Below are positions 40,279 through 49,721 of a stretch of 64,000 nucleotides of DNA, in pieces; position 1 is the stretch's first letter, and every line of letters begins with the position of its first letter. A model generated the notes under the pieces. That model worked only from the letters and a program-made list of their open reading frames with translations, did no database searches and was not told the origin of the DNA. The stretch comes from Novosphingobium sp. Leaf2. Its GTDB lineage: Bacteria > Pseudomonadota > Alphaproteobacteria > Sphingomonadales > Sphingomonadaceae. Made by a program: the position numbers and the translations under genes. The DNA is taken from contig NZ_LMJY01000019.1 of the NCBI RefSeq assembly GCF_001421325.1, positions 1 to 64,000 on the forward strand. The letters run 5' to 3'.

Positions 40279-42086
40279 ACCCGCCCCAGCCGACCAACCT
40301 TGAACTCTGGCCGATCGGCAACTGTCAGGTCAGCGCGCTGATCGATCAGGCCGGCGCGATCGTATGGGGCTGCGTGCCCCGCGTGGATGGCGACCCCACG
40401 TTCTGCGCCCTGCTGCGCGGCGGCGGACAGGACGGCGGCTTGTGGCGCTTCGAGCTGGAAAACCAGGTCTCGGTGCAGCAGCACTATGTGCGCAACACGC
40501 CGGTTCTGGTCACCCGTCTTGAGGATGCCAGCGGCGGCGCGGTGGAGGTGTACGACTTTGCCCCCCGGTTTGAGCGGTCTGGCCGGATGTATCGTCCGGT
40601 GGCGTTCGCGCGCATCGTGCGCCCGGTGTCCGGCGCGCCGCGCATCCGCACGGTGCTGACGCCGATGAGCGGCTACGGCGCGCAGATCGCCCCGATCACG
40701 CAAGGGTCCAACCACATCCGTTATCTGGTGGAGCGCAACGCCCTGCGCCTGACCACGGACGCGCCGGTGGGCTACATTCTGGACGAGCGCTATTTCCGGC
40801 TGGAAAAGCCGCTGCACTTCTTCCTGGGCCCGGACGAGCCGTTTGCCGGCAACGTCGAGCATGATCTGGAAACCATGCTCCAACGCACCACCAAATACTG
40901 GCAATACTGGGTCCGCGGCCTTGCCACGCCGATCGACTGGCAGGACGCGGTCATCCGCGCGGCCATAACGCTGAAGCTGTGCCAGCACGAGGAAACCGGC
41001 GCGATCGTTGCCGCGCTTACCACCTCGATCCCCGAAGCGCCGGGCAGCCAGCGTAACTGGGATTACCGCTACTGCTGGATCAGGGATGCCTACTACACCG
41101 TGCAGGCGCTGAACCATCTGGGCGCGCTGGACGTGCTGGAAAAGTATCTGGCGTACTTGCGCAACATCGTGGCCGATGCGCCGAACGGCGTCGTCCAGCC
41201 GCTTTATGCAGTGAGCGGCGCCAAGGAAATCATTGAGTGGGAAGCGCCCGATCTGATGGGCTATCGCGGCATGGGCCCGGTGCGCGTGGGTAATGCGGCC
41301 TATTATCAGGTGCAGAACGACTGTTACGGCCAGATCGTCCTGCCCTCCATCCAGGCGTTTTCCGACCAGCGCCTGCTGCGCATCGCCGACGAGGACGATT
41401 TCCGCAGCCTGGAGCAAGTGGGCGAGATGGCGTGGAAAACCCACGACCAGCCTGACGCCGGCCTGTGGGAACTGCGCACCCGCACCGCCGTCCATACCTA
41501 TTCCAGCGTGATGAGCTGGGCCGCCTGCGATCGCCTGGCAAACGCCGCCCATTTCCTGGGGCTTGCAGACCGCGCCGCTGTGTGGCGCGAGCGGGCCGAA
41601 AAGGTGCGCGCCAATATCGACGCGGCCGCTTGGCACAAGGTAGAAGGCCATGATGCCGGCGGCCACTATGCGGCAACCTTCGGGGGATCGCAGCTGGATG
41701 CCAGCCTGCTCCAGCTGGTGGAACTGCGCTACGTCGCGGCTGACGATCCCAAATTCCAGGCCACGCTCAAGGCGGTGCAGAACACCCTGCGGCGCGGCGA
41801 ACACATGCTGCGGTATGACAACGAGGACGATTTCGGCCTGCCCGAAACCGCGTTTAACATCTGCACCTTCTGGCTGATCGAAGCCCTGCATCGCAGCGGC
41901 GACGACGAGGAAGCGCGCCGTCTGTTCGAAGCGATGCTGGGCCACCGCACCCGTTCCGGGCTATTGTCCGAAGACATGGATTTCGAAACTGGAGAGCTTT
42001 GGGGGAACTTCCCGCAAACCTACTCACTTGTCGGGATCATCAATTGTGCCGGGCAACTGTCCCGGTCGTGGCGGGACTGGCGCTGA
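40275..42086 (+). CDS. Glycoside hydrolase family 15 protein
   Basis: A 603-residue enzyme of the glucoamylase/trehalase-like (alpha/alpha)6 barrel family. The N-terminal beta domain ends near residue 230. The barrel motif GSQRNWDYRYCWIRDAYYTV and the C-terminal GNFPQTYSLVGIINCA are visible. It has a strong GGAG ribosome site inside otsB. Lying between otsB and otsA, it may hydrolyse trehalose or a related alpha-glucan. No signal peptide is visible, so it acts in the cytoplasm. Family GH15 includes such trehalases in alphaproteobacteria and mycobacteria, but specificity is not readable here. Confidence 0.85.
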   Translation: MNPPQPTNLELWPIGNCQVSALIDQAGAIVWGCVPRVDGDPTFCALLRGGGQDGGLWRFELENQVSVQQHYVRNTPVLVTRLEDASGGAVEVYDFAPRFERSGRMYRPVAFARIVRPVSGAPRIRTVLTPMSGYGAQIAPITQGSNHIRYLVERNALRLTTDAPVGYILDERYFRLEKPLHFFLGPDEPFAGNVEHDLETMLQRTTKYWQYWVRGLATPIDWQDAVIRAAITLKLCQHEETGAIVAALTTSIPEAPGSQRNWDYRYCWIRDAYYTVQALNHLGALDVLEKYLAYLRNIVADAPNGVVQPLYAVSGAKEIIEWEAPDLMGYRGMGPVRVGNAAYYQVQNDCYGQIVLPSIQAFSDQRLLRIADEDDFRSLEQVGEMAWKTHDQPDAGLWELRTRTAVHTYSSVMSWAACDRLANAAHFLGLADRAAVWRERAEKVRANIDAAAWHKVEGHDAGGHYAATFGGSQLDASLLQLVELRYVAADDPKFQATLKAVQNTLRRGEHMLRYDNEDDFGLPETAFNICTFWLIEALHRSGDDEEARRLFEAMLGHRTRSGLLSEDMDFETGELWGNFPQTYSLVGIINCAGQLSRSWRDWR

Positions 42087-42177
42087 TACGCGCACCCCTG
42101 TTTCCGCCACATCAACGCGCACGCACGGCGTGCGCCTGCCCGCCGGGTTGCCGGCAGGCCATTGCGAAGGAAGAGTC

Positions 42178-43596
42178 ATGAGCCGATTGATCGTCATCTC
42201 CAACCGCGTCAGCGTGCCCAAGGCCAGCGGCGCGGCCGGGGCGCAGGGAGGGCTGGCCGTGGCACTCAGTTCGGCCTTGCGCGAACATCGCGGCATCTGG
42301 TTCGGCTGGTCGGGCCAGGAAACGGCAGAGTTTACCGGCCACCTCGACATGCAGCGCAACGATGATGTGACCACCGCCACCATCGATCTCGAACCACAGG
42401 ATATCGACGAATATTATAACGGCTATGCCAACCGTACGCTGTGGCCGCTGTTCCACTACCGCATCGACCTGACCGAATACGACCGCAATTTCGGCGAAGG
42501 GTATGAGCGGGTGAACGAGCGCTTCGCCGCGTCAGTGCTGCCGCTGATCGAGCCGGACGATCTGGTCTGGGTGCATGACTATCACTTGCTTCCGCTCGGC
42601 TCGATCCTGCGCGAAAAAGGCGTCAAGAACCGTATGGGCCTGTTCCTGCACACGCCTTGGCCGCCCACCCGCCTGCTCACCTCGCTGCCGTTCCACGAAC
42701 GCCTCGTCGCCTCGATGCTGGAGTACGACGTGTTGGGCTTCCAGACGACAGAATGGCTGGAGAGCTTTCTGCATTACGTGCAGAAGGAAATGGGCCTGAA
42801 GGTAAACCTGGACAATTCGATCGACTACAAAGGCCGGCGCGTGATCGCCCGCGCGTTTCCGATCGGTATCGATTACGCCGAATTTACAGAGGCCGCAAAG
42901 AGCGCGGAGGCGGACGAGGCCTACCAGCAGCTCAAGTCCAGCGTGCGCAACCGCAAGATCCTGATCGGGGTGGATCGGCTGGATTATTCCAAGGGCCTGG
43001 GCGAGCGCTTCGAAAGCTTCGGGCGCTTTCTGGCCGATCATCCGGATCTGGCCGGCGATGCCGTGCTGTTGCAGATCGCCCCGCCCAGCCGTGGCGATGT
43101 CGCCAGCTACCAGCAGATCCGTGAGGATCTGGAGCGCAAGACCGGACACATCAACGGTGCCCATGCCGATGTGGGCTTCGTGCCGATCCGCTACGTCAAC
43201 CGCGGCTATCCGCGCGCGAAGCTGGCCGGCTTTTATCGCGCTGCCGATATCGGCCTGGTCACGCCGCTGCGGGACGGGATGAACCTTGTGGCCAAGGAAT
43301 ATGTCGCGGCGCAAGACCCTGAAAACCCCGGCGTGCTGATCCTGTCGCAATTTGCCGGCGCTGCGCTGCAATTGAAGGATGCGCTGCTGGTCAACCCCCA
43401 CGCGGTTGAGCATGTGGCCGAAACCATCAAGCGCGCGCTCGACATGCCGCTTGAGGAACGCAAGCGCCGCCATGCCAAGCTGCTGACCTCGGTGCGCGAG
43501 GAAGACGTGCTGCACTGGCGCGCGCAGTTCGTGCGGGCGCTGGTCGGCAAGGATCGCAGTGCTGAACCCGCAAAGCCGCATGACCAGGCGGCCTGA
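42178..43596 (+). CDS. otsA: Trehalose-6-phosphate synthase
   Basis: A 472-residue GT20 enzyme joining UDP-glucose and glucose-6-phosphate. Motifs are VISNRVSVP near the N-terminus, [31 protein letters not shown] and the donor-binding [15 protein letters not shown]. The start is ATG 42178 with GGAAGAG upstream. It is the last gene of the otsB-GH15-otsA unit, 91 bases after the GH15 stop. Confidence 0.95.
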   Translation: MSRLIVISNRVSVPKASGAAGAQGGLAVALSSALREHRGIWFGWSGQETAEFTGHLDMQRNDDVTTATIDLEPQDIDEYYNGYANRTLWPLFHYRIDLTEYDRNFGEGYERVNERFAASVLPLIEPDDLVWVHDYHLLPLGSILREKGVKNRMGLFLHTPWPPTRLLTSLPFHERLVASMLEYDVLGFQTTEWLESFLHYVQKEMGLKVNLDNSIDYKGRRVIARAFPIGIDYAEFTEAAKSAEADEAYQQLKSSVRNRKILIGVDRLDYSKGLGERFESFGRFLADHPDLAGDAVLLQIAPPSRGDVASYQQIREDLERKTGHINGAHADVGFVPIRYVNRGYPRAKLAGFYRAADIGLVTPLRDGMNLVAKEYVAAQDPENPGVLILSQFAGAALQLKDALLVNPHAVEHVAETIKRALDMPLEERKRRHAKLLTSVREEDVLHWRAQFVRALVGKDRSAEPAKPHDQAA

Positions 43597-43785
43597 GCGA
43601 TAACGTGGTGCGCGCGGCTATACCCAATTGCGCGCTAAATATTCGGGTCCGGCTGAAACTATTCTGACGTCTATCGCGATTAGGGTCAGTTGAAGTGACG
43701 GCACATGCCGCTACCGGCCGGACCGCCACGATCCGCCGCCGCCCCCCAAGTGGCAAGGACGCCGGGAAGCCGGCGAAAATCGCGC

Positions 43786-44043
43786 ATGGATGCCATTCTT
43801 TACGGTGAGTGTGTCGGCGAGAGCGATATGGCTGCAGCGCCTGTGCGGATTTCCCGCCTTGCCGACCAAGGCTGCGATCTCATCGTGGAGTCGGCGGCAG
43901 GCCTGTTCGATACCGATTTCTCACTGTGGATAGGCGCAGTCGGCCCCTTGGCCGCCGTTGCCGCCAAGCGCAGTGGGAGAAACGTCGAAGTGCGCTTCAA
44001 GCAGCCGCTGGATGCCCGCATCCTCAGGCATTTCAATGTCTGA
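43786..44043 (+). CDS. Small PilZ-like protein
   Basis: An 85-residue protein from ATG 43786. It resembles the very short PilZ-type domains of sphingomonads: an RISRLADQGCDLIVE strand, GLFDTDFSLWIGAVGP and a final VEVRFKQPLDARILRHF. The RxxxR and D/NxSxxG residues that bind c-di-GMP are not clearly kept, so binding is uncertain. It precedes the polysaccharide locus, where c-di-GMP control would make sense. A weak ribosome site makes the start uncertain; ATG 43828 is another option. Confidence 0.5.
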   Translation: MDAILYGECVGESDMAAAPVRISRLADQGCDLIVESAAGLFDTDFSLWIGAVGPLAAVAAKRSGRNVEVRFKQPLDARILRHFNV

Positions 44044-44128
44044 ATTTCCGTCTTCGCAGTTGCACAAAAATAAGGCACAAGAGCGTCAGGTGGGAAGCGA
44101 GGGAAAAGTGCTGCCCGCCTGATTCGTA

Positions 44129-45073
44129 ATGATGGCGCAGCCTTCTATGGTAGCGCCATGTTTTACCGAAGGGCGCGCGCGGCACATCGTGAACACATCA
44201 TTCAGCACGCAAAAGCCTGCGGCTTTTACCGCAACGACGCGCAAGTATATTCGTCCCGTCCGCACGCCTTACCACAGCCGGTCGCTGTTCCTGCGCTGGA
44301 TGCTGACACTGCCGTATCGCTCGCGCCGGGGCGCCGCGCTGATCGCGCGCTACGTCCCGCAAACGGTGCCGCCGGTATGGGCCGAAGAACTGGCCGGCAA
44401 GCGGGTGCTGATCGTGGGAAGCGGCCCGAGCCTGGACAAGGTCGGCCAGGAATTTTTTGCCCGGTTCGATACCGTCATCTACATCAACTTCGCGGTCAAA
44501 CGGCTGCAGGGAACCGGCGCGGAATACTTCTTCACCACCGACATAGGCCCGGTGCGCGAATTCATCGATGCCTACGAGGAAACGGTGTTTCGGCAACTGG
44601 GCAAGGAGCACTGCATCTTCGCGCCGATCTACCTCGATCAGTTCCAGATGATGACCCCGGCCGGGCGCGATCTCTTCTCGTGGCTGCGGTTCGATGAAGC
44701 GCAGTGGCGCCGCCAGGCGGTCAAGCTGGGGCGGCTCAAGGCGCCGCTGGTTCTGCGCTATCACCCGCGCCAGCCTGACTGGGACAGCTTCACGCTGCCC
44801 CGGGGCGGGCGCTCGCTGCCGGTGCTGGATCATACCTCTGCGCTGACCGCGATCCTGTTCGCCGCGATGAACGGCGCCGCCGATATCGGGCTTATCGGGT
44901 GTGACTTTTCCGCCGGACGTGCGGCCAGCGCGGCCACCACGCAGGCCGCGCCCGACGCCAGCGTGTTTTCCGGTGCCGCTGCCGAATTTCGCAAACTCGC
45001 CAGCGCGCTTGAACGCAATGGCGTGGACGTGACAAACCATTCCTGGCTGATCAACGACGGCGCTCCGTCGTAG
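44129..45073 (+). CDS. GxGPS-motif glycosyltransferase-like protein (DUF115 / sialyltransferase-like)
   Basis: A 314-residue protein. After about 90 basic N-terminal residues comes VLIVGSGPSLDKVGQEF, then VIYINFAVKRL, AEYFFTTD and later IGLIGCDFSAG. This order (GSGPSL, INxA, FxxD, GxDF) is seen in DUF115 motility-accessory glycosyltransferases and in bacterial sialyltransferases. The same order occurs in the N-terminal domain of the NeuB fusion at 51876, so the two are likely related. It may transfer a nonulosonic acid to the growing glycan. The exact family is not settled. Confidence 0.55.
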   Translation: MMAQPSMVAPCFTEGRARHIVNTSFSTQKPAAFTATTRKYIRPVRTPYHSRSLFLRWMLTLPYRSRRGAALIARYVPQTVPPVWAEELAGKRVLIVGSGPSLDKVGQEFFARFDTVIYINFAVKRLQGTGAEYFFTTDIGPVREFIDAYEETVFRQLGKEHCIFAPIYLDQFQMMTPAGRDLFSWLRFDEAQWRRQAVKLGRLKAPLVLRYHPRQPDWDSFTLPRGGRSLPVLDHTSALTAILFAAMNGAADIGLIGCDFSAGRAASAATTQAAPDASVFSGAAAEFRKLASALERNGVDVTNHSWLINDGAPS

Positions 45074-45095
45074 ACCCGCCTGGCCTTGCGCCACC

Positions 45096-46004
45096 ATGCC
45101 AGAGGACGATACCTTGGAAAATCCCGCCCGCATCGCGGTTTTGATGACCTGCTTCAACCGGCGAGAGCTTACGATCGGTTGCCTGGAAACGCTGCGAGAC
45201 CAGGCGCATTTTCGGGGGGAAGACCTGTTTCTCGTCGACGACGGATCGCGCGACGGCACTGGCGAAGCGGTGCTTGCCGCGATGCCCGGCGCCAACGTCA
45301 TCCGGGGCGACGGCTCCTTGTTCTGGAACGGCGGCATGCGCCTTGCCTGGGATAGCGCCAAGGCATCGGGCCGAGAGTTCGATTTCTACCTGTGGCTGAA
45401 CGACGACGTGCGGCTGGCCCCTGGAACCCTGGCGATGCTGGTCGAGGATGCGGATGCCGTTGCACCGCGCGGCACACCCGTGATCGTGGCCGCAGCCCTG
45501 ACCGAGCCCGGCAAGGACACGATCACGTACGGCGCCCATGTCCGCCCCGATGCCCGCAAGCCGCTGCGTCTGTCGATGGTCGCGCCGCAAGGTCGGCCAA
45601 CGCCGGTGGACACGGTCAGCGGCAATGTCGTGCTGATCTCGGCCGCCGCCGAAGCGAAGCTGGGCAACATGCACGCTGGCTTCGAGCATATCTACGGCGA
45701 TCTCGACTATGGTTTCCGTGCGCGTGCCGCCGGGATTCCTATGGCACTGGCCAGCCGGCTGGGCGGCACCTGCGGAGCCAACCCGCTGGACGGCAGTTCG
45801 CTGGATACGTCCATGAGCAAGCTTGATCGGCTGCGCCAGCGCTGGGCCGAGGACAAGAAAGTCCATGCCCGCGACTGGCGGCGCTTCGTGGCGCTGCACG
45901 GCGGCAAAAACCCGCTTACAGCACTGGCCCACCGCGCTTCGCCTTACTTGCGTATACTAATGGAAAAGCCGAACCGGCACGCATCCGACGTCATAGAAGT
46001 GTAA
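45096..46004 (+). CDS. Glycosyltransferase family 2
   Basis: A 302-residue GT-A fold transferase. The N-terminal RIAVLMTCFNRRELTIGC and FLVDDGSRDGT segments, and the D-x-D-like LWLNDDVRL, match family 2. A short helical C-terminus is present. It starts 22 bases after the upstream GxGPS protein, so the two are probably co-transcribed. The sugar is unknown. Confidence 0.88.
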   Translation: MPEDDTLENPARIAVLMTCFNRRELTIGCLETLRDQAHFRGEDLFLVDDGSRDGTGEAVLAAMPGANVIRGDGSLFWNGGMRLAWDSAKASGREFDFYLWLNDDVRLAPGTLAMLVEDADAVAPRGTPVIVAAALTEPGKDTITYGAHVRPDARKPLRLSMVAPQGRPTPVDTVSGNVVLISAAAEAKLGNMHAGFEHIYGDLDYGFRARAAGIPMALASRLGGTCGANPLDGSSLDTSMSKLDRLRQRWAEDKKVHARDWRRFVALHGGKNPLTALAHRASPYLRILMEKPNRHASDVIEV

Positions 46005-46050
46005 AGATTGACCGCTTGCCTTCGGCGTTCCGAATTGGGTCACATGACAC

Positions 46051-46077
46051 ACTTGTTATCGAAGTTAATATACAAGT
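46051..46077. promoter_or_regulatory. Inverted repeat upstream of the sialidase-like gene
   Basis: The arms ACTTGT (46051-46056) and ACAAGT (46072-46077) flank an AT-rich centre with a TATACA, which could be a promoter element. The gap between the GT2 stop and the lipoprotein start is about 150 bases. The sequence is notably AT-rich compared with its surroundings. Confidence 0.35.
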
Positions 46078-46155
46078 AAGGGCGGGCCGATTGTCGGAGG
46101 TTGAGTGCGATTCGTCGCAGTGCGGCCAGTGCATCCGGCGGTGGGGGTCACAGAT

Positions 46156-47388
46156 ATGAAGCGTTTACGGTTGGCGGCGTGCATAGTGTTGCCGTTCTTG
46201 CTACTCGCCTGCGGCGGGGAGGATGGCGGATCATCCACACCTGCTCCCGCGCCGGCTCCGACCGCCACGGCGACACCTGCGCCAACGCCGACACCGACAG
46301 CCGCGCCTACCCCAGCCAATGACGGTCTCGTGCAGGACGCGCTGGTGCCCAGCCTGGATTCCTCACGCTATCTCAAGCGCACGTATCAGGGTGTTGCGAC
46401 AATCGCCCGGGTCGGTAAACGTATCTGGACGGCGTGGTTCGCCGATACATCCCCCGCCGCTTGGGAGGTCACCGGCAATTTCCTAGTGCTAACCTATTCG
46501 GATGATGGCGGGAACACATGGTCGCGCGAGTATTATCTGGTTCCCGCTCATCCGGACACCGACCGCGCGTGCGACCCCAGACTGTGGCCAGCACCTGACG
46601 GCAAGCTATGGGTGATCTATTGTCAGGGTGGCGGCAAGGTGAACAATGACGGGCAATTCGGCATCTGGGCCACTGTAATATCCGACCCGCTTGCTGACAA
46701 TCCCACGTTCGAACCGGGCTTCTGGATGACCGACGGCGTCCCTGCGCGACCATTCCTGTATCGCAACCAATGGTACCTGCCGAGCGATTACCTGTATGCC
46801 AATCCGCCCCGCTTTCCGGACCGGATCGGCAAGCGCGTTTACCTGATGGACTGGGCCAATCATCGCGCCACCTACGTCACGAAAATCCCGAAGACGCCGA
46901 ACGCCGATTACAACGAAACCACTTTCGTCGAACTGAAAGACGGGTCGTTGCTCAACCAGTCACGCAGCCGCGATGGGATTTACCAGTCCATCGCGCCGGC
47001 AGGGACACTCGATTTCCCCACTCCATCACGCTGGCTGTTCTATCCCTCCATCGGCTCGCGCCACCAGATCTCGCGCTCGCCATCGGGTCGGTTGCTGATG
47101 GTATTCAACCAGCACGAAACGGCGGCGGGGCGTACCGACCTGACCATTGCCTTCAGCGACGACGAAGGCAAAAGCTGGCCCAATGCCTACATCTTCGACA
47201 ATCGCGACAACATCTCGTACCCCGATGTAGCGTTTGCCGAAAATGGTGACATCTTGGTGTCTTACGATCGCGGCCGTAACAGCTACAAGGAAATCTGGCT
47301 CGCGCGGATCGTCGAAAGCTCGATCGTCGATGGGAAGGGCGCGCCCAAGGTTACCCTGAAATTAGTAAACCGCGCTACCAAACCTTGA
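46156..47388 (+). CDS. Sialidase-like (BNR repeat) lipoprotein
   Basis: A 410-residue lipoprotein. The signal [19 protein letters not shown] has the lipobox LLAC. A Pro/Thr/Ala-rich stalk ([18 protein letters not shown]) of about 35 residues leads to a predicted six-bladed propeller. Two Asp-boxes are visible: SDDGGNTW and SDDEGKSW. This fits the sialidase/neuraminidase superfamily. Whether it has the Arg triad and Tyr nucleophile of true exo-sialidases was not verified. The envelope location and nearby NeuA and NeuB-like genes suggest trimming or binding of the cell's own nonulosonate glycan. The start ATG 46156 is chosen for the signal peptide. Confidence 0.7.
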   Translation: MKRLRLAACIVLPFLLLACGGEDGGSSTPAPAPAPTATATPAPTPTPTAAPTPANDGLVQDALVPSLDSSRYLKRTYQGVATIARVGKRIWTAWFADTSPAAWEVTGNFLVLTYSDDGGNTWSREYYLVPAHPDTDRACDPRLWPAPDGKLWVIYCQGGGKVNNDGQFGIWATVISDPLADNPTFEPGFWMTDGVPARPFLYRNQWYLPSDYLYANPPRFPDRIGKRVYLMDWANHRATYVTKIPKTPNADYNETTFVELKDGSLLNQSRSRDGIYQSIAPAGTLDFPTPSRWLFYPSIGSRHQISRSPSGRLLMVFNQHETAAGRTDLTIAFSDDEGKSWPNAYIFDNRDNISYPDVAFAENGDILVSYDRGRNSYKEIWLARIVESSIVDGKGAPKVTLKLVNRATKP

Positions 47389-47491
47389 AAAAGGCTGCGG
47401 CGGCAGTCAGCGCATCCCTTGCGATAAGGGCAATTGCCTAGTCGGGGATGAACGCTTATTAATGCCGCGACGCAACATGGAAGGAATACGG

Positions 47492-48451
47492 ATGGCCGGT
47501 GCAGTGTTTGATCTTTCGGGCAAGCGCGTCTTCGTTGCCGGCCACCGCGGGATGGTGGGTTCGGCGATCGTGCGTCGGCTCGCGAGCGAGAACTGCACGG
47601 TGCTCACCGCCTCGCGCAGCGAACTGGACCTGAAGGACCAGGTTAGCGTGCGCGACTGGTTTGCCGCCAACGCGCCCGATGTGGTGGTGCTGGCCGCGGC
47701 CAAGGTGGGCGGCATCCTGGCCAACGACACCTTTCCGGCCGAATTCCTCTACGACAACCTGATGATCGAAGCCAACGTCATCAATTCCGCCAAGGACGCC
47801 GGCGTCGAAAAGCTGCTATTCCTGGGCTCCTCATGCATTTACCCCAAGTTCGCAGACCAGCCGATCGCCGAAAGTTCGCTGCTGACCGGCACGCTGGAAC
47901 CCACCAACGAATGGTATGCAATTGCCAAGATCGCCGGCATCAAGCTGTGCCAGGCCTATCGCCGCCAGTACGGCTGCGATTTCATCAGCGCCATGCCCAC
48001 TAACCTCTACGGGCCGGGCGACAATTTCGACCTCAATTCCAGCCACGTCATGCCCGCGCTGCTGCGCAAGGCGCACGAGGCCAAGGAACGCGGCGCCGAC
48101 AGTATCGAGATCTGGGGCACCGGCACACCGCGCCGGGAATTCCTGCACGTTGACGATCTCGCCGACGGCTGCGTGTTCCTGCTCAAGAATTATTCCGACT
48201 TCGAGCATGTGAACCTGGGTTCGGGCACCGACCTTCCGATCATCGAGCTGGCCCAGTTGGTGTGCGACACGGTTGGCTTTACCGGCACGATCACCAAGGA
48301 CACCACCAAACCCGACGGCACCCCGCGCAAGCTGATGAGCGGCGACAAGATCGCCGGGCTCGGCTGGAAGCCCAGGATCGGGCTGGAGGAAGGCGTCGCG
48401 CATGCCTACCGCGAATTCCTGGCCGGGCACGTCAAGGAAGGTACGCACTGA
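47492..48451 (+). CDS. fcl: GDP-L-fucose synthase
   Basis: A 319-residue extended SDR that converts GDP-4-keto-6-deoxymannose to GDP-L-fucose with NADPH. Motifs are [33 protein letters not shown] and the catalytic Tyr-x3-Lys in [13 protein letters not shown] 47492 has AAGGA seven bases upstream. The partner GDP-mannose dehydratase (gmd) is not in the window and must be encoded elsewhere. Confidence 0.93.
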   Translation: MAGAVFDLSGKRVFVAGHRGMVGSAIVRRLASENCTVLTASRSELDLKDQVSVRDWFAANAPDVVVLAAAKVGGILANDTFPAEFLYDNLMIEANVINSAKDAGVEKLLFLGSSCIYPKFADQPIAESSLLTGTLEPTNEWYAIAKIAGIKLCQAYRRQYGCDFISAMPTNLYGPGDNFDLNSSHVMPALLRKAHEAKERGADSIEIWGTGTPRREFLHVDDLADGCVFLLKNYSDFEHVNLGSGTDLPIIELAQLVCDTVGFTGTITKDTTKPDGTPRKLMSGDKIAGLGWKPRIGLEEGVAHAYREFLAGHVKEGTH

Positions 48452-48485
48452 GCCGGCATCGGACGCAAGGCCGGGACAACCACGC

Positions 48486-49721
48486 ATGAAGCTGCTTATC
48501 CTGGGCCTGAACCACGCGCCCGAGCCTGTTGGCATCGGTCCGTACACGACCGGACTTGCGCAAGGGCTCGCCCGGCGCGGGCACGATGTGCACGTGCTGG
48601 CGGGCAAGCCCTATTACCCGCAATGGCAGCCTTACCCCGGTCAGCCGCGCGGTCGCACCACCACCCGTGAGGACGCGGTGGCGATCACCCGCGTGCCCCA
48701 TTACATTCCCCAGCGCCCCAATGGTGCACGGCGGATCGCCCATCACCTGAGCTTTGCCGCATCCGTTACTGGCCCAGCGTTGTCGACCGCTGCACGCATG
48801 CGGCCCGACCTGGTGTTCACCATCGCCCCGTCGTTGCTGTCCGTGCCGGTGGCCGCACTCGCAGCCCGCCGCGCAAAGGCGCCGCTGTGGCTGCATGTCC
48901 AGGATTTCGAGGTGGAGGCGGCCTTCGCAACCGGGCTGCTGGACGAAAAATCCGCGACGGCGCGCCTGGGCCGAAGCGTCGAGAACCGCATCTTGCGCAT
49001 GGCCGACTTCGCTTCGTCGATCAGCCCGCAGATGTGCGAGCGGCTCACAGCCAAAGGCTTTGGCGCGCACCAGCTTTACCAGTTGCGCAACTGGAGCAAC
49101 GCCGCGTTCGACTTTACCACTGCCGACAGCAGCGACTATCGCCGCGAATGGGGCTTGGGCGACAAGAAGGTGGCGCTGTATTCAGGCAACATCGCCAACA
49201 AGCAGGGCCTTGAAATCGTGATCGAGGCGGCCCGCCAGTTGCAGCACCGGCGCGATCTGGCGTTCGTGATCTGCGGCGAAGGGCCCAATCGTGAGCGTTT
49301 GCAGGCGCTGGCTGCCGGGCTCGACACGATCCAGTTCCATGATCTCCAGCCCGCGGCGCGCATGGCGGACTTTCTCTCGCTGGCATCCGTGCACCTGCTG
49401 CCCCAGATCGTGGGCGCGGCGGACCTCGTGCTGCCGTCCAAGCTGACCAATATGCTCGCGTCGGGAAGGCCGGTGGTCGCCACCGCCGCGCCCGGCACCG
49501 GGTTGTTCGACGAGGTGGAAGGTTGCGGCATCAATTCCGCGCCCGGCGATGCGGCGGCGATGGCACACGCCATTGCCCGCCTGCTGGACGATGCCGCCCT
49601 TGCCGCCACGCTAGGAGCGGCAGCGCAGCGGCGGGCCACCGAACGCTGGTCGCAGGATGCGATCATCGATGCCATGGAACAGCGCATGACCAGTTGGGTG
49701 AACCAGAGGCGCAAGCCATGA
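48486..49721 (+). CDS. WcaI-type glycosyltransferase (GT4)
   Basis: A 411-residue GT-B fold transferase resembling colanic-acid WcaI fucosyltransferases. LILGLNHAPEPVGIGPYTTGLA opens the protein, and IVGAADLVLPSKLTNMLASGRPVVATA is the donor-site motif. It is 34 bases after fcl, which fits a role as the fucosyltransferase. Its stop overlaps the flippase start (ATGA). Confidence 0.85.
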   Translation: MKLLILGLNHAPEPVGIGPYTTGLAQGLARRGHDVHVLAGKPYYPQWQPYPGQPRGRTTTREDAVAITRVPHYIPQRPNGARRIAHHLSFAASVTGPALSTAARMRPDLVFTIAPSLLSVPVAALAARRAKAPLWLHVQDFEVEAAFATGLLDEKSATARLGRSVENRILRMADFASSISPQMCERLTAKGFGAHQLYQLRNWSNAAFDFTTADSSDYRREWGLGDKKVALYSGNIANKQGLEIVIEAARQLQHRRDLAFVICGEGPNRERLQALAAGLDTIQFHDLQPAARMADFLSLASVHLLPQIVGAADLVLPSKLTNMLASGRPVVATAAPGTGLFDEVEGCGINSAPGDAAAMAHAIARLLDDAALAATLGAAAQRRATERWSQDAIIDAMEQRMTSWVNQRRKP

